The notes beneath the pieces are model-generated. The model saw only the letters and a list, made by a program, of their open reading frames with translations, was not told where the DNA came from and made no database searches. 64,000 nucleotides of DNA from Cucumis sativus (lineage: Eukaryota; Streptophyta; Magnoliopsida; Cucurbitales; Cucurbitaceae), in assembly GCF_000004075.3 (NCBI RefSeq), contig NC_026657.2:7502001-7566000 (forward strand), in the 5' to 3' direction. This document shows, piece after piece, positions 30,601-47,113 of the stretch. Each line of letters starts with the position of its first letter. Position 1 is the stretch's first letter. Made by a program: the position numbers and the translations under genes.

Positions 30601-33490
30601 CGTATTATTACAACAAAATTTGAAATTGTGAGAAAGGTGAATACATAACATTTTGATTCTTGATATTATTGCTTAGCCTGCTTCCAAACTAACCTTGGCT
30701 TCTTTTTTTTTTTTTAATTTCACCAGACAGATGATTTACAAGATCATATTATTATTTGTGGATTTGGACGAGTTGGTCAGGTCTGGATCTTGTACTTAGT
30801 TGCTACATTTAAGTTATTCTAATAAATCTTATTAAGGGGGTTCGGTATATTATTAATACAGCATTTACTACAATAATTTACCATCTCTTTCTTTGTCATC
30901 CCCAGATAATAGCCCAGCTTCTGTCAGAGCGACTGATTCCCTTTGTTGCCCTTGATGTGAGGAGGTATTTGGCACTAGAAAATAAATTTTCTTACCCGGT
31001 CTTACGGAACCACTAAATCATGTCTTAATCCTGCATATTGCATTACAGTTACATGCTTGACGTCTGTTGACCTAATTAAGCACCCACCAATTAAATCACG
31101 TATTTTAGTATATTCTGCGGTAGTTAATTGCCACCAATTAAAGCAGCCAGTTGTAAGTTTTAGTAAATCCTCAAGAAATAGATGACACGTTTCTAAGCAA
31201 AAAAATCCGTTACAAATAACTAGTCAACAATTTATAATTGTTGGAATTCTTTCCTTTTTTTCTAGGCTTTTTCCTTGTTAGAATCCTAGAATAATTATGG
31301 AAAGATTATGGGAATGTATTCCTTATTTTCCTAAATCTTTTCCTTTTTTATTCCATTGTGTACTCTATTTATTCTCCCTTGTACCTATTGCTTTATTCAT
31401 TAGAAAATAATAACAACACAAACAATCGTGGTTTTTCTCCCGGTACTCGGGTTTCCACGTAAATTGGTGTGAACTCGTTGTCTCTCTTTTCAATAATAAT
31501 CAGTGTCAATAAACTATTTAACAAGTGAAGAATAATGTTAAATCTTAAGTTCATATTTGAAAGCACCTTTGAGAGGCCTAGATAGGAATATATTCCAAAT
31601 AGCAAGAGATTACAATATCTATAGCCTTTTGAGAGGGTCATGTTTCCCAAAATTCTCACAACTCTAGCATACCAAAATCTTTCCTCTAAGGTGACAATTC
31701 CCCTTATTTATAACTAAGACACGCTGACAAATTACCTCTAGGCCGTTGCTATTATCCTACTAATCCTACTAATATTTTCATTATATTCCTTACTACTTAC
31801 TAGGACTCTTACGTCACCCCATCCTACTTACTAGTACTCTTACATTACCGAACTCTTCAAAGACATGTCCTCAAGAAATGTGTCACAACTCAATGTTAGA
31901 AAACAAAGATAACTATATTGCAAATTGTATATCAAAGAAACTATAATATCAATTTCCTTTCAGGAGAGCTCTCTCTCTCTCTCAAAGTCCCACAATATTT
32001 CAAATATATTCTTTACTAGTATTCTCACAACACCAGTTTGAGCTTTTATATATTAAACTTTTGTGTTTTGTTCTTTTAGTGATAGAGTGGCCGTAGGACG
32101 TGCCTTAGACCTTCCGGTGTATTTTGGAGATGCAGGAAGTCGAGAGGTAAATAATTTCATATGAGAAACAACGTTCTTGGCTTTCTTTGTCTCTTAACAC
32201 GTTGTATGTTGGTGCAACTAGGTTTTACACAAAGTCGGTGCTGAAAGGGCGTGTGCTGCTGCAATAACACTGGATACACCGGGTGCAAATTACAGAACTG
32301 TTTGGGCCTTGAGCAAATATTTCCCTAACGTTAAGACTTTTGTTCGAGCTCATGATGTTGATCACGGTCTTAATTTAGAGAAGGCTGGTGCTACTGCGGT
32401 ACTATTTTTGAACCCTTTACTATGTGATGCTGAGTCTTAAATTTTAAAGTGTGATATTGATATGTGATGCCCGAGACTTAAAAGTTCAACGCGTAATGTT
32501 TCTTATGATGCCTTTTGCTTTATTTGTCTTGAAAATGATTAATTTAAAGGATAATGAGTCGTCTGGTTAATACTTCAGAATATGTTGCAAATTCAGTGAC
32601 ATCTTTGTCTATACTGGAAAACACTTGCAGGTAGTTCCCGAGACGTTGGAACCGAGTTTACAGTTGGCTGCCGCTGTTCTTGCTCAGGTAATTGTGTTAT
32701 TGTGTTTGGTCATACTTCATATTATGATACTGTTGAAAACCAAATTGATGAAGCTTGGTACTTACCTTATATCAAATGTACTATGCATCATAGTTGGAAG
32801 AGATTTAGTATTCTTCTAAGTTGTGGAACATATGATGTAAGAAGTTAACAAGACATGAAATTGGTATTTTCTTAGTCATAAGGTCCCACGAACTCCTTTG
32901 GGCCAAACAAGGATCGGTGTTCACAATTCCACTCCCCAACCCCGACTTCTTGGCCAAAAACCCCCTTAAATCTACAAGATCTTGATTTTTTTCCAAAAAG
33001 TACCGATAATTGAAACACCTACCAAATCATGAATGGAGACTTTAAAATTCAATGCACCATCTAAAACCACACTAATGAATTCTACGGTGACAAATGAATT
33101 CTGTGTAATATGTTTGGAGTTTTCTTCATGCACTCTGGATCCCAAAAGTTGATTTGTTTTCCTTTTTAGGCTAAACTACCCATGTCAGAGATTGCTGCAA
33201 CAATTAACGAGTTTAGGTCCCGACATTTATCCGAACTTACCGAGGTAATTTTCCCTACTTAAACTTATCATCCATGCATCATCTGCTGAACCCACTAACC
33301 TTACAATAAACACTAGTAAGATAATACGGGTAGGACTTGAACTCACAGTTTTAGCCTGCATTTGTAGCTATGTGAAGCCAGTGGAAGTTCGCTCGGATAC
33401 GGGTTTTCTCGAATCATGAGTAAACCAAAAATCCAAACCTCTGATTCTTCAGATGAGAATCAAGTCACTGAAGGAACACTGGCCATATGA
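21616..33490 (+). CDS. KEA2: Chloroplast K+ efflux antiporter, KEA1/KEA2 type
   Basis: Twenty exons: 21616-23243, 23668-23839, 23926-24016, 24462-24598, 24695-24754, 24853-24972, 25737-25805, 26378-26443, 26901-26990, 27524-27628, 27739-27867, 29813-30022, 30238-30387, 30727-30780, 30906-30964, 32080-32146, 32222-32398, 32631-32687, 33170-33244, 33368-33490. They give 1212 residues; Arabidopsis KEA1 and KEA2 are about 1170-1190. Order: transit peptide and long soluble N-region with a coiled coil (about 162-375); a hydrophobic segment near 530-550; a CPA2 cation/H+ antiporter membrane domain (about 605-990, including [15 protein letters not shown] and [13 protein letters not shown]); a KTN/TrkA-N nucleotide-binding domain from about 1010 (CGFGRVGQ); and a C-terminal tail. 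It exchanges K+ for H+ at the inner envelope, affecting plastid osmotic balance and stromal pH. The ATG at 21616 is chosen because the upstream extension begins with TTG. Intron 2 has a GC donor. KEA1 versus KEA2 cannot be decided. Confidence 0.95.
25358..25486 (+). mobile_element. Severely 5'-truncated LINE insertion with 16-bp target-site duplication
   Basis: A perfect direct repeat, AATGTTTGCTAATCAG, flanks 25374-25470 (copies at 25358-25373 and 25471-25486). The 97-bp insert ends in CATAAAAA and resembles the 3' end of plant LINEs ([11 protein letters not shown]-like coding tail, then TTTCATTC, TCTATGAAAG). A long duplication, an A-rich end and a 5' truncation are the signature of target-primed reverse transcription. 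It lies in KEA intron 6, in sense orientation. Confidence 0.8.
26095..26313 (+). repeat. SINE-like dispersed repeat, copy 2
   Basis: Blocks shared with copy 1 (2690-2910), in the same order: 'gttcaatccat', 'cccacctagga', 'ccttgacacccaaatgttgt', 'gaacactcacggatataaaa'. It lies in KEA intron 7 in sense orientation. The proximal B-box-like string begins near 26164. The 5' limit is uncertain. Confidence 0.6.
27868..29812 (+). other. Long KEA intron 11 with unclassified sequence
   Basis: A 1945-bp intron, the longest in the gene. The middle (about 28730-29420) is less AT-rich than the flanks and has broken open frames on both strands. It is probably an old insertion, but I cannot assign a family. 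Confidence 0.45.
31239..31490 (+). mobile_element. Copia-type solo or truncated LTR in KEA intron 15
   Basis: Begins TGTTGGAATTC and ends after the block TTTCTCCCGGTACTCGGGTT, TCCACGTAAATTGGTGT and GTTGTCTCTCTTTT, which is typical of the end of plant Ty1/copia LTRs. No primer-binding site or internal coding sequence follows, so it is a solo LTR or a fragment. Target duplications are not clear. Confidence 0.5.
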
Positions 33491-34983
33491 TGATAGCATT
33501 TGGCCATTGAGTTTCAATAAAAAGGAAGGGTGGGGAAGATGTCCAATTTCCCAAAACCAAGGTATGAGCTTTGGACTAACAATTTTACATTGGTGTAAAA
33601 AAGAAAAAAAAAAAAAGTTGTATAGAAAACTTGATGTTGAAATAGAGGGTTAACTTCAATTGTTGGTCACCACATTTTGTTATATAATTTTGTTTCATTT
33701 TTCTTTCCCTCCCTTGAAAAATGTTGCTTCCTTGTGGCTGTGGACTTATTGAGAGAGGAACCTTTTTTTTCTTAACCCTCTTCAAGACCCATAGGAACAT
33801 GACAATTCAATTAGACCCCAAATTTAGATCAATCCACTCTCAATCTTTTATTGTATAGGGTTTTGAAATATGGTTAGATTCTAAATTTAGATCTTATATT
33901 GTGATTTTGGTGTTTAATTAATTTAGTCCATGATTTTCAATGTTTTTAATTCTCTTTTTGTGATATGATTTGATAAGTTTAGTACATTATCTTTAAAGTT
34001 TGAGCTAAGATATTATATTACAAACATACTCATCACACCTAAATTAATTAACATAAACCCGTTTCTACTACTAAGTCATTTTCTATACTAATTCCAATTT
34101 CCTCAAGTTTATTCCATTTATTTATTTCTTACTTCGTTCTAGGATAAAGACTATTTTTAAATATAACAAAATGATTCAAAATATCACAATATATTTACTA
34201 TTCACCATGATGGGTCAATATAAACAAATTTGTGTTTATCTATGTTGTAATAAATAAAGATAGTATTCTATTTTGATATATCGTTGTGATTTATCGTGTG
34301 ATATCACAAATATGTAGTGATATTTTAATATATTTGTAAAATATTTTTAGAAATTTTATCATCTAAAATAATTTACTAGGGTATAATAGTTTATATTGTT
34401 GAAATGTGTTAAACATTTTTATATTTAAAAGGATTGAAATATTGTGTATTGAAGAGTACATGTATATCATTTATTCATCTCAAAATTAGTGATGAAATGT
34501 ATTGACTTTGCTTGGAAATTATTTAATATGTATAATGTTTATGAAACACTTAAATATAGCAAAATTGTTAAAAGTAAACAGTGGCAAAATTAGATGTTAA
34601 ATCGCATATGTCGATTGTTAGGTTGGAAGCTCTAACCAAAAACAAAAATAATAAAGGTTTTTGAAAAGAAGATGAAGGATCCACCTATCAATTAGAATTA
34701 AAGAATGTTATGAGGGTAACAAAGCTCACTTTTTGATGATATAATCAATAACAATAATATTTAAAAAACGAAACGACGACGTTCTGATCAATATTCACGC
34801 GCGCTCTAGGGATTCATCTTCTTTAAGCCAACGCGTCCGTCCCCTTCAATTTCTCACCCTCGTAAGCACTGCGACGCCACTCCTCCGCCGTATCTTCCGC
34901 CGCTGCCGTTCCTGCTCCGCACTGTACCTCCACAATTCCTAGTATTCAACACAACGTGTAGATTTTTCTTACGCCATTTTCTA
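33491..34983. other. Intergenic region between KEA and FolD
   Basis: KEA 3' UTR, then AT-rich DNA (33820-34760) with no feature I can name. From about 34760 the sequence becomes GC-richer and holds AACGACGACGTT (34773-34784) and a C/T-rich leader of FolD. Confidence 0.55.
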
Positions 34984-37233
34984 ATGGCGTCGTCGATGAA
35001 ATTCACTGATTGCTCCCCTTCCACTACTGTTCGTCTTTTTCCCTCTGCTCGAACCAGGCTTCCGAGCTTCGATGGCGCTGTTCTCTTTCACCGCCTTCTT
35101 GACCGTTCGCGCCCTGCCTTCCCTAGAACTTTCGTTTCTCGCTCTTCGGCTTCAACTTTGCCTGTCATCTCTGGTATGCGTCTCTCTCTCCTTTTCTCCT
35201 TATTCGTTTTTGTGTATGAAAAAGTTTATTGATGATTTTTTTAGAGCTTCGCGTTTTGAGGATCCGCCTTTTCATTTCTCATCTAATTTTGCTTCTTGAG
35301 CTTGCGGAAACTCTGGAATATTTTTGCGTTCATTTTAGGTGACTTCAAAGCTTTCTAGCTTTTAGAGTAACTGATTCTGAAATGGCGTTTAATTGTTTTA
35401 GTTTTCTATATTGGCTTGTCAACTTCCAAAGAACTTCTGTGTCTAGGCATGTATGGTGTTGTAAGAATATTCTGGTTTGTTCATAGTTTTCTTTTTTAAT
35501 GTATTTCTGTCAGTAAAAATTACCTCGGAAAAGCCAAATCAGATTGTTTTTTCTTTCTTCGAGTAGCGGAGATCTTTTCGTAAGGGATTCATGAGTCATT
35601 GACTACTGTTTTCTTTTTATTTCAGCTTCAATTTCAACCGAAGCAACTGCAGAAGTGATTGATGGAAAATTGGTGGCAAAGCAGATCAGAGAAGAGATTA
35701 CTGCTGAAGTATCTCGAATGAAGGATGCCATTGGTGTTGTTCCAGGCTTAGCAGTCATCCTTGTAGGAGATAGGAAGGATTCTGCAACTTATGTACGAAA
35801 TAAGAAAAAAGCTTGTGAATCTGTGGGTATTAAATCTTTTGAAGTAAACTTACCCGAAGATTGCACCGAGCAAGAAGTACTCAAGTATATATCTGACTTC
35901 AATGATGATCCATCCGTCCATGGAATTCTTGTTCAGTTACCTCTACCTAAAGTACGTCACCAAAACTCCATTTCTTTTGCCAAATAGTTATCTTGTCACA
36001 ATTTACTATACTATCTTAGTATATCAAGTATATCACGTAGTTTAGTTGAGATGCACATAAGCTGGTTTAACACTCACTGTCACATATATATCTATATATA
36101 TATATGAAGCAACCTAAATGTAAATTATCTGTTATCTTAAATAAGTTGTGGGTCTCGTCTTTCTGCTTGTTTTATCGAATTAATTTTTAAAATAGTGTCT
36201 TCATTTTGTGCCCATGCCCTTTGTTCTATGGTTTATGTAAATGGAGACGAGAGTTTGAAATTGGATTTTGCCTTGTTTCATTTGTAACTAGAACATAGGT
36301 GTAATGGTCTTATGGCACAATGCTCACTAATACAATAGCAATTGAAGGTCAAGGATTACATGTTTATTGACTTTATGTTTTCATTGATTTGACAGCACAT
36401 GAACGAACAGAATATATTGCATGCTGTTAGTATTGAAAAAGATGTAGATGGATTTCACCCACTAAACATCGGTCGTCTTGCAATGAGAGGTGAAGAACCA
36501 TTGTTTGTTCCATGTACGCCAAAAGGGTGTATTGAATTGCTGCATAGGTATAACATTGGTATCAAAGGGAAGAGAGCCGTTGTAATTGGGCGAAGCAATA
36601 TTGTAGGAACTCCAGCTGCTCTTTTGCTTCAAGTGAGATTTTATTTGTTAATCAATCATCTGTCTATCATTCTCTCAACTTCAATTACCTACTCCAATAT
36701 CTACAATGCTATTGGTTTTAGATTTTGTCTTATAACATTTGTCATTTCGAGTAGGGAGAAGATGCAACGGTCAGCGTCGTTCATTCTAGAACCAAGGACC
36801 CTGAAGAGTTAACAAGACAAGCTGATATTATCATATCTGCAGTTGGCAAAGCCAATATGGTCAAGGGCAGTTGGATAAAGCCCGGAGCAGTTATTATTGA
36901 CGTCGGAATCAATCCAGTAGAGGTGAGCAAAATAGTTTTTCTCAGAAGGGAATTGTGTACATTCAATATTTCATTTGCACTACTAATTCATATATCTTTG
37001 ACCTTTTCTGTGAGTTTATGTACGTTCGATATTTCACTCTGATTGTTCTAATTGTGTGATAGGATGCAAGTAGTCCTCGTGGATATCGGCTAGTTGGAGA
37101 TGTTTGTTATGAGGAGGCCAGCAAAATTGCTTCAGCCATAACTCCGGTACCTGGGGGAGTTGGACCAATGACTATAGCAATGCTGCTTTCAAACACACTT
37201 ACAGCAGCCAAAAGAACACATAACTTCCAGTAA
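34984..37233 (+). CDS. FOLD4: Bifunctional FolD: methylenetetrahydrofolate dehydrogenase/methenyl-THF cyclohydrolase, plastidial
   Basis: Interconverts 5,10-methylene-THF, 5,10-methenyl-THF and 10-formyl-THF with NADP+. Five exons (34984-35173, 35626-35951, 36396-36632, 36755-36922, 37063-37233) give 363 residues. Residues 1 to about 65 are Ser/Arg/Pro-rich with few acids, fitting a plastid transit peptide. The mature enzyme starts near [15 protein letters not shown]. The catalytic Y-V-x-x-K motif is Tyr119 to Lys123. [13 protein letters not shown], the Rossmann-like [15 protein letters not shown] and the C-terminal [15 protein letters not shown] are all present. Nothing is missing. It is convergent with the taspase-like gene (1.3 kb between stops). 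Arabidopsis FOLD4 is the nearest named form by memory. Confidence 0.95.
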
Positions 37234-38513
37234 AATGTTGGAAGCTTATTATAATTTCATGGAAAGCTTCCGTTTAGGAAGGACGAAGCGGTAGAATAAT
37301 AACCCCCCATGTGAGTGAGCTCATATCTTTTCAAAGTCACATTTTAACTTATTTTCTATTGTGAGAGTGAGTTGTGGAGAATGGAGATCATCATTTTGTT
37401 TGTGTTGAGTATCATCAACCCTTGTAATGTGTTGGGTACTTTCTATTCTGAATAACCACAGGGGAATAGGAATACACATTTTGCAGTTACATTGTGTATC
37501 AAATCTAGTCAGGGGTATAAATTATAATGAATGAACTTAACTGACCAAAATTTCGATTTTTGATCAGCTTGATGGAAATAAAATTTGCAGCTATATGTGA
37601 AAGGTAAATGGGCAGAATGGTGACCACACTTAAAAGGTATTGTCATAGATAAATGGAAAATATATGCTTTTGGTCTCTTGGTGGGTTTTAGATTTGAAAA
37701 TGCTACACTTTTACTTTGCGTTTAATTTCTATTTGATCTTCTTGATTTTGTATTTAATACTATTAACTATAATTAAATTAGTTTTCACTAATTTTCATTA
37801 CTATTAAGATTGATTAAAGAAATGTAAGTTAATTTCAAATACCAAAGTGAGCCTTAGTAAGAATTTGAGGGTAAAAGTGAAATGATGAATGAAAAATAAA
37901 CTAAAAAATAATAATTAAATTGTAAAAAATAGCAAATTTCAAATTATTTTTAAAAAGGTTATAATATTTTTAAAAAAAATTAAGAACATTTAAAAATGTA
38001 GGCTCAATGTAAAGTTGGTTTGAAATAAACTTATCCATTAACATAAGAAGTTATCCAAATTAAAGAAACCAATTAATTCTTTTAAATTAATACTTAAACA
38101 CAATCGACCAAATTCACAACATTCGAAATTGAACTTTTGTTTAATAACTTTCCCATCGCAACCACTCAATTGTTGCGATGCCCCAATCACCTCTTAATAA
38201 ACTATAGTACCAAACTTCACTTCTTTTGATTTCGGTGTATCCATAATCACCACTCAACCCAAATCCATCCAATCAATTAAAAACTAAAACCTGAAATTTG
38301 ACGTTGTAGACATAGTAGCATCCACGAACACCACTTAGAATAGCATCTGATCTGAACCTAATTTTTTAAGTTCAGCATCTTCAAATTGTACTATAATAAG
38401 TAAAACAGCATGAAAGTTCTAACAATTGTGACCTTTTTTTCTCTGTGGAATTGAATCCTGATGGAGAAAGAGAGAGCATTAGGTTAATTCTTGAATTTCC
38501 TTTCTGGGTTTTA
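37234..38513. other. Convergent intergenic region, FolD / taspase-like
   Basis: Two 3' flanks. AT-rich sequence at 37650-38100, then somewhat more complex DNA to 38513. No further gene, RNA or transposon is evident. Confidence 0.55.
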
Positions 38514-42367
<3,854 letters not shown>

Positions 42368-44021
42368 TCTCTGACGATCAAAGAGTATGTAAGGTGGAAG
42401 AAGGAGTTCCGGCGGGAAAGGCAGGCGTAGTTGAAATCGGAGAGCCAAACGCCGGCACTGCACGTTTATGAAGCGACGAAAATTCCATCTCCCACCCTTC
42501 AGTTTCCTCTTTAGTACACTCTTCATTTATTTTTTTAAAAATTTTCATATAAAATTTGGTTTTCCAATAACAATAATAATAATAAAATATACATTTTTTT
42601 TTAATATAGTAAAATAAATTAAAATATTTATAAGATATAATAAAATTTTAAATTCTATAAATAATAGCGTTATATCAGTAGCATATAGATAGAATTTGTT
42701 AGGTAGTAAATATTTTGTAAAATCTACTCTTTAAAAAAAATTCCTAAAAAAACAAAAACTATTTAGAAAAAGTCTACTAAAAAACAAAAACTTATCGAGT
42801 TAAACTATTTTTTATCATTCTTAGGTAGAATTTTGGCCCAATATAACAATTTACCTTTAAAAGAATATGAACTTTGTAAGTGTTCTAAAGAAGAAAATCA
42901 AAACTTGAAACTGATGGGATTATCCAAATTTTTAACCTAGGTTATTTTATTTGTTAAATTTTATCACATTAGACTAAAGTGTACTTTCACATTAATCCTT
43001 GTTCTTGATAAGAACTAAGTCCTTTTCTCGATCTTCTAAATTAAATCAAAACTAATACATATGTCTAGTTTACAAAATAACTTTTTAGTTCAATGAATGA
43101 GTTATTTTTCTAATATTCTTCACTCAAAATGAGAGTGAGTTTGGAGAGGAAAACTCTGTTGTGACGTATCTTATAAACTAATTTAATAGACAATGTGTAC
43201 TTGATTATCATAGGAGGATTTGAGTACATGACAATAGACAATACACTAACTATGATGTTACCTGTTTGAATCTCTCCTCACCTACATTGAGATTAGGAAA
43301 ATCAATATAACGTATCCAAAATCATAAATATAAAACATATACACATATACACATACACATGAGAGAGCCATATCTCAGACCGATCAAAACATTAGTAATC
43401 TCACAGAGAGAGAACGTTTTAAGTGCATGACTGCAAACAAACTATGGTGTCATGTATATATATAATGATAAAGTAGGAAAATGATGATCAAGATAACTAA
43501 CACAAAACAATAAGACTCAAAACTTATATATATATATATATACACACACATATGTCAAAACATTAGTGGCCCCAAAGGGAGAGAGCCCAGAGGAGATTGG
43601 AGTACATGACAGGAAATCATCGTCAAGATAGCTAATCTAAGACTATGAAATTCAAGAAAGGTAAGATAAAATATATATATATATATATACACATGAGAGA
43701 GAGGGAGAGAGAAAGAAAGAGAGTATTTTGGACAAAAAAAGGGGAAATTGTCTTTAGTGATTGGGAATGATAGCAATCTATGTGCTTTATTCCAGCTTCT
43801 CCTCTCACTGACAGAACAAACTATGGTACATTGTTTTCTATGCTCTGATGGCATACAAATAATGCTTTGAATTTGCTTTAAAACGAAAAAGAAAATCACA
43901 AAATGGTAATGAAAACTTGTTACAAATGAATTTGAAAACAAAAGAGAAAGAGAGACAAAAAAATTATAAGATAGCCAAGGATTCTCAAATTTATGGTAGA
44001 TGGAAAGCAGAAAAATCCATC
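42368..44021. other. Intergenic region with AT and CA microsatellites
   Basis: AT-rich DNA between two minus-strand genes. (TA)n/(CA)n runs occur at about 43527-43552 and 43671-43690, with GA-rich runs near 43692-43722. Segments around 43425-43510 and 43555-43630 share 'gcatgac/tacatgacag' and 'gatcaagataact/gtcaagatagct' words, suggesting a diverged local duplication. No gene is visible. Confidence 0.5.
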
Positions 44022-45164
44022 TTAAGTTTGCTCTACGGGTGCTTCATCGGCCTGCGGCTGAGCTTCGGTGGCGCCCTCTTCTTCCTCTGCTGGTTCGGGA
44101 GGCGGCGTGGGAGCTTTCTTGTTTGCTGCAGCTTCAAGAACATGGTTGTAGTTTCCTTTGATCATGAAGAGTTGAGCAAAATGATGCTTACAGTACAACA
44201 CTCCATCAAGAGCAGCATATGAAGAGTGTGTTAAATGGCATCCACCATGAGCACATCTAAAGCAATTCTTATGGTAACATTCCCCCTCAAGAGTCACCTT
44301 TTTTTTTTATTTAGGAACCAAAAAAAAGCTTTTGATCAGTCAACAAATCTAGTAACATTCTACCTGTATATATATATATATATAATTTTTTAGAGAGAAA
44401 AATGAAGAACTATAGACCTTCTCCAACGGATAAACCGTTTTCGAGCAGGCCGCACATTTGTCTTGAGTTCCAGAGAACATGGAGGACAGTTTGCTAGGAG
44501 CTCTTGACTGCTACACGTTTCGAAAGTTACAAAGTTATACATCTAGTTATGATTATATAAATCGCAGGAGATCTAGACCCCTAATCTACGCAAAAGTAAA
44601 ATCTTGTACGCATTGTGACATGTTTGTGAGTGATTTAAATACTAAAGATCAAACCGTTATCAAACGAATGCTAACCGCACGAAAAATGAAAAGAATGAGA
44701 GCATACCAGATCATTTTGCTTCTCAGAAGGCTTGGCTGTTGCCATTTCAATATAATGAAAACGAGAGAATGTTAGGAAGGTTTTTATTTTTTCCCTTACA
44801 AGCAAAAGGTTTATATATAATGAAAAAGATATGTTTACCATTTTGAAAATTCTTGCTGAAATTTCCAGATTCCTTGAAGAGTTGCTCAAAATGAGTCTTG
44901 CAATACAGGACACCATCCATCCATGAGTAGCTACTCATCTGTCATAACCATCGACTCCGAGTCAAATTATCGATATCATAACGAACGACACATAATAAGA
45001 ACAAATGAAAGAAGAACATAAAAGCATACCGAAAGAGTGCCTTTGCAGTGGCTACATTTGAAGCAGGACTTATGATAAGGATTCCCTTCAAGGGAAAGCA
45101 ATTCAACCACATAAACAGTCTTATCACAAGCCTTGCATTTATCCAATGTTCCTGTGAATGACAT
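44022..45164 (-). CDS. PLIM2: PLIM2-type two-LIM-domain protein, copy 2
   Basis: Five minus-strand exons (45030-45164, 44839-44938, 44707-44735, 44418-44507, 44022-44297) give 209 residues. Exon sizes (135, 100, 29, 90, 276) mirror copy 1 (135, 97, 29, 90, 267) and the phases are the same. Both LIM zinc-ligand sets are intact, and the protein is close to copy 1 apart from the linker (NAKPSEKQNDL) and a longer acidic Pro/Glu tail. Role as for copy 1: binding and bundling actin filaments. A 5' UTR intron is likely, because an acceptor (TTTTTGCAG) ends at 45234 just ahead of the leader. Introns are much shorter than in copy 1. Upstream, TATA microsatellite DNA sits in intron 4 (44365-44385). Confidence 0.93.
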
Positions 45165-47113
45165 CTTTATTCCTTCCTCTGTTGTTTACGACAACAACGA
45201 ACTCGAACCGAAAAACGGTAGCTTTCCGACAAACTGCAAAAAGGGGATGATTACAAAAGAACAACAAACTAACAAACAAATACAATTGTTTACCAAGTGT
45301 GTCTGAGGATTAGATCTCAGACAAGATTATGAAAAAGGAAACGATAGAAAAAGAGAATGGGAAAAACTTTGGATTTGTGTTTACAGGAAAAGTAAATTTA
45401 AATACCAGATCATGTTGGAATTAAGAGGTTTTTTTTCTATCCAAATGAGGAAGAAACCTCAAATTTACTTGTTGGAGATGCTCCAATTTCGGATATTGTA
45501 CTATGCCTTTTGAGCAAAACAAGGACGTTTTTGCTCTGACCATTTCTAAATTACATCGATTTTCTTTAAGAACTAACTGCTTTTTTTTGTAATTTGCTTG
45601 GTTGACAGTTATGTTAGTTGAATATGATATCCCTTTTTTGAGCACCATAAAGTTGAGTTTTTTTTTTTTTTTTACTTTAATTTTTAATGGTTATGAATGA
45701 TTAGCTCTTTTTCTAGTTTTTCTTATGGATTTGTGGTTATAGAGAACAATGAATTTAGAACAGAATTTCCATCTAATTAGAAGACTTGATTGTATGAAAT
45801 CATTGGACTTTTTATTTTATAGAATGTTTGGGGGGTTTTGTTGTATGGTTTTCTTTTCTTCTACATCTTTGTGATTACATTCCCTCTTAGAATACAAGTT
45901 GCTAGGTTTTACATGGAGTAAGAGTTACCAAAATAAATGACATGTAAATTTATTATTGATGGCTATGGAATTAGGTTTAGGCACTTAAAAAAGAAAGAAA
46001 GAAAGTGGAGACACGAGTAATACGGTCGAATTATAAAATGGGTATAGTGGAGCTAACATCTAGGAGGTACTATTAACCTAGAGGTTAAGGTCTCTTTATT
46101 TTTTTCGATATTCGATATGTCCTTTCAAGATGGTGTCTCTTTGTATTAATAATTTTGGATTAAATAACCATTTGGGTTCAACTCCGATATTATTTTAGAT
46201 TAATATAAGGTGTCGTTTTAAATCTTATAAAGATTGTAATATTTAGGTAACCCAAAGAGTCACCATTGTAAGGACGTGTTAAGAATTTCGATGTAAAGAC
46301 TTGATAGTTTTTATAGTATGAGGAGAATGTTGAAGATCCCACGTCAAAAAGATGAATACCTGACAATTTTGTTCACGGTATAAGTAACATTGAGGATCGA
46401 AAAACTTGAGAAAGGGAGGTTTTTTGTTTTCCAACGAACAACATGTTTAGGTGTAAGGTCTACCGAAGAACATAAGATATTGTTAATTTGTTACAACACA
46501 CTTTAGGGCAAAAAATATTCATAAGCAAATTATGAATGTCACCCTTGATTTTTAAAAGTACCCTTAGAAGTTTACACTTCGTTTTTTAAAATAATATCAT
46601 TCTTTTAAAGTTGGAATGTTACCTTTTTTAACTTTTAATAATTGTGTAAAATATAATCCAAAAGTGAAATCTATTAGGATATGAATGGAAATGGAAATGA
46701 GACTTGAAACGTGAGTGTCCCAATTGATCTAACACTGACCACCTCTAATTTAAAGGACTCAGTTTTTCGGTCTATCATGTTCACCTCTTGATATTTAAAT
46801 AATAACGATGAAATAAGTAAAGATTCTTTTAAACAAACTCTGAAATAAACATATCAAAGAACCAAAAAAGTTTGGTATTTAAAGATATTTGGGTTGGTAT
46901 TGTATCAATATCTTCTACACCTGAATTAGTCCTGAAGCCCTGATTACTACAATAACTTGCAATCATTACCTGTCCTGATGTCTCTAACTACAAATCTCAG
47001 CTTCAGAAATTAACAGAATGTGTAAGAACAAGAAGGGCAAGCAAATATGAACAATCTTTCAATTTGGAAAGGTTTTGAAGGGGGAGGGATCAGAACTGAT
47101 GCATTTACTTTAA
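45165..47113. other. Intergenic region upstream of LIM copy 2 and downstream of DGD2
   Basis: LIM copy 2 leader to about 45420, then AT-rich DNA with a long T run (45658-45675) and a GAAA-type run near 45990. No supported gene. The 3' UTR of DGD2 probably occupies about 46900-47113. Confidence 0.55.

Noticed and set aside
43527-43722. Repeat arrays as CRISPR or satellite
   Set aside because: They are simple TA, CA and GA microsatellites with no spacers.
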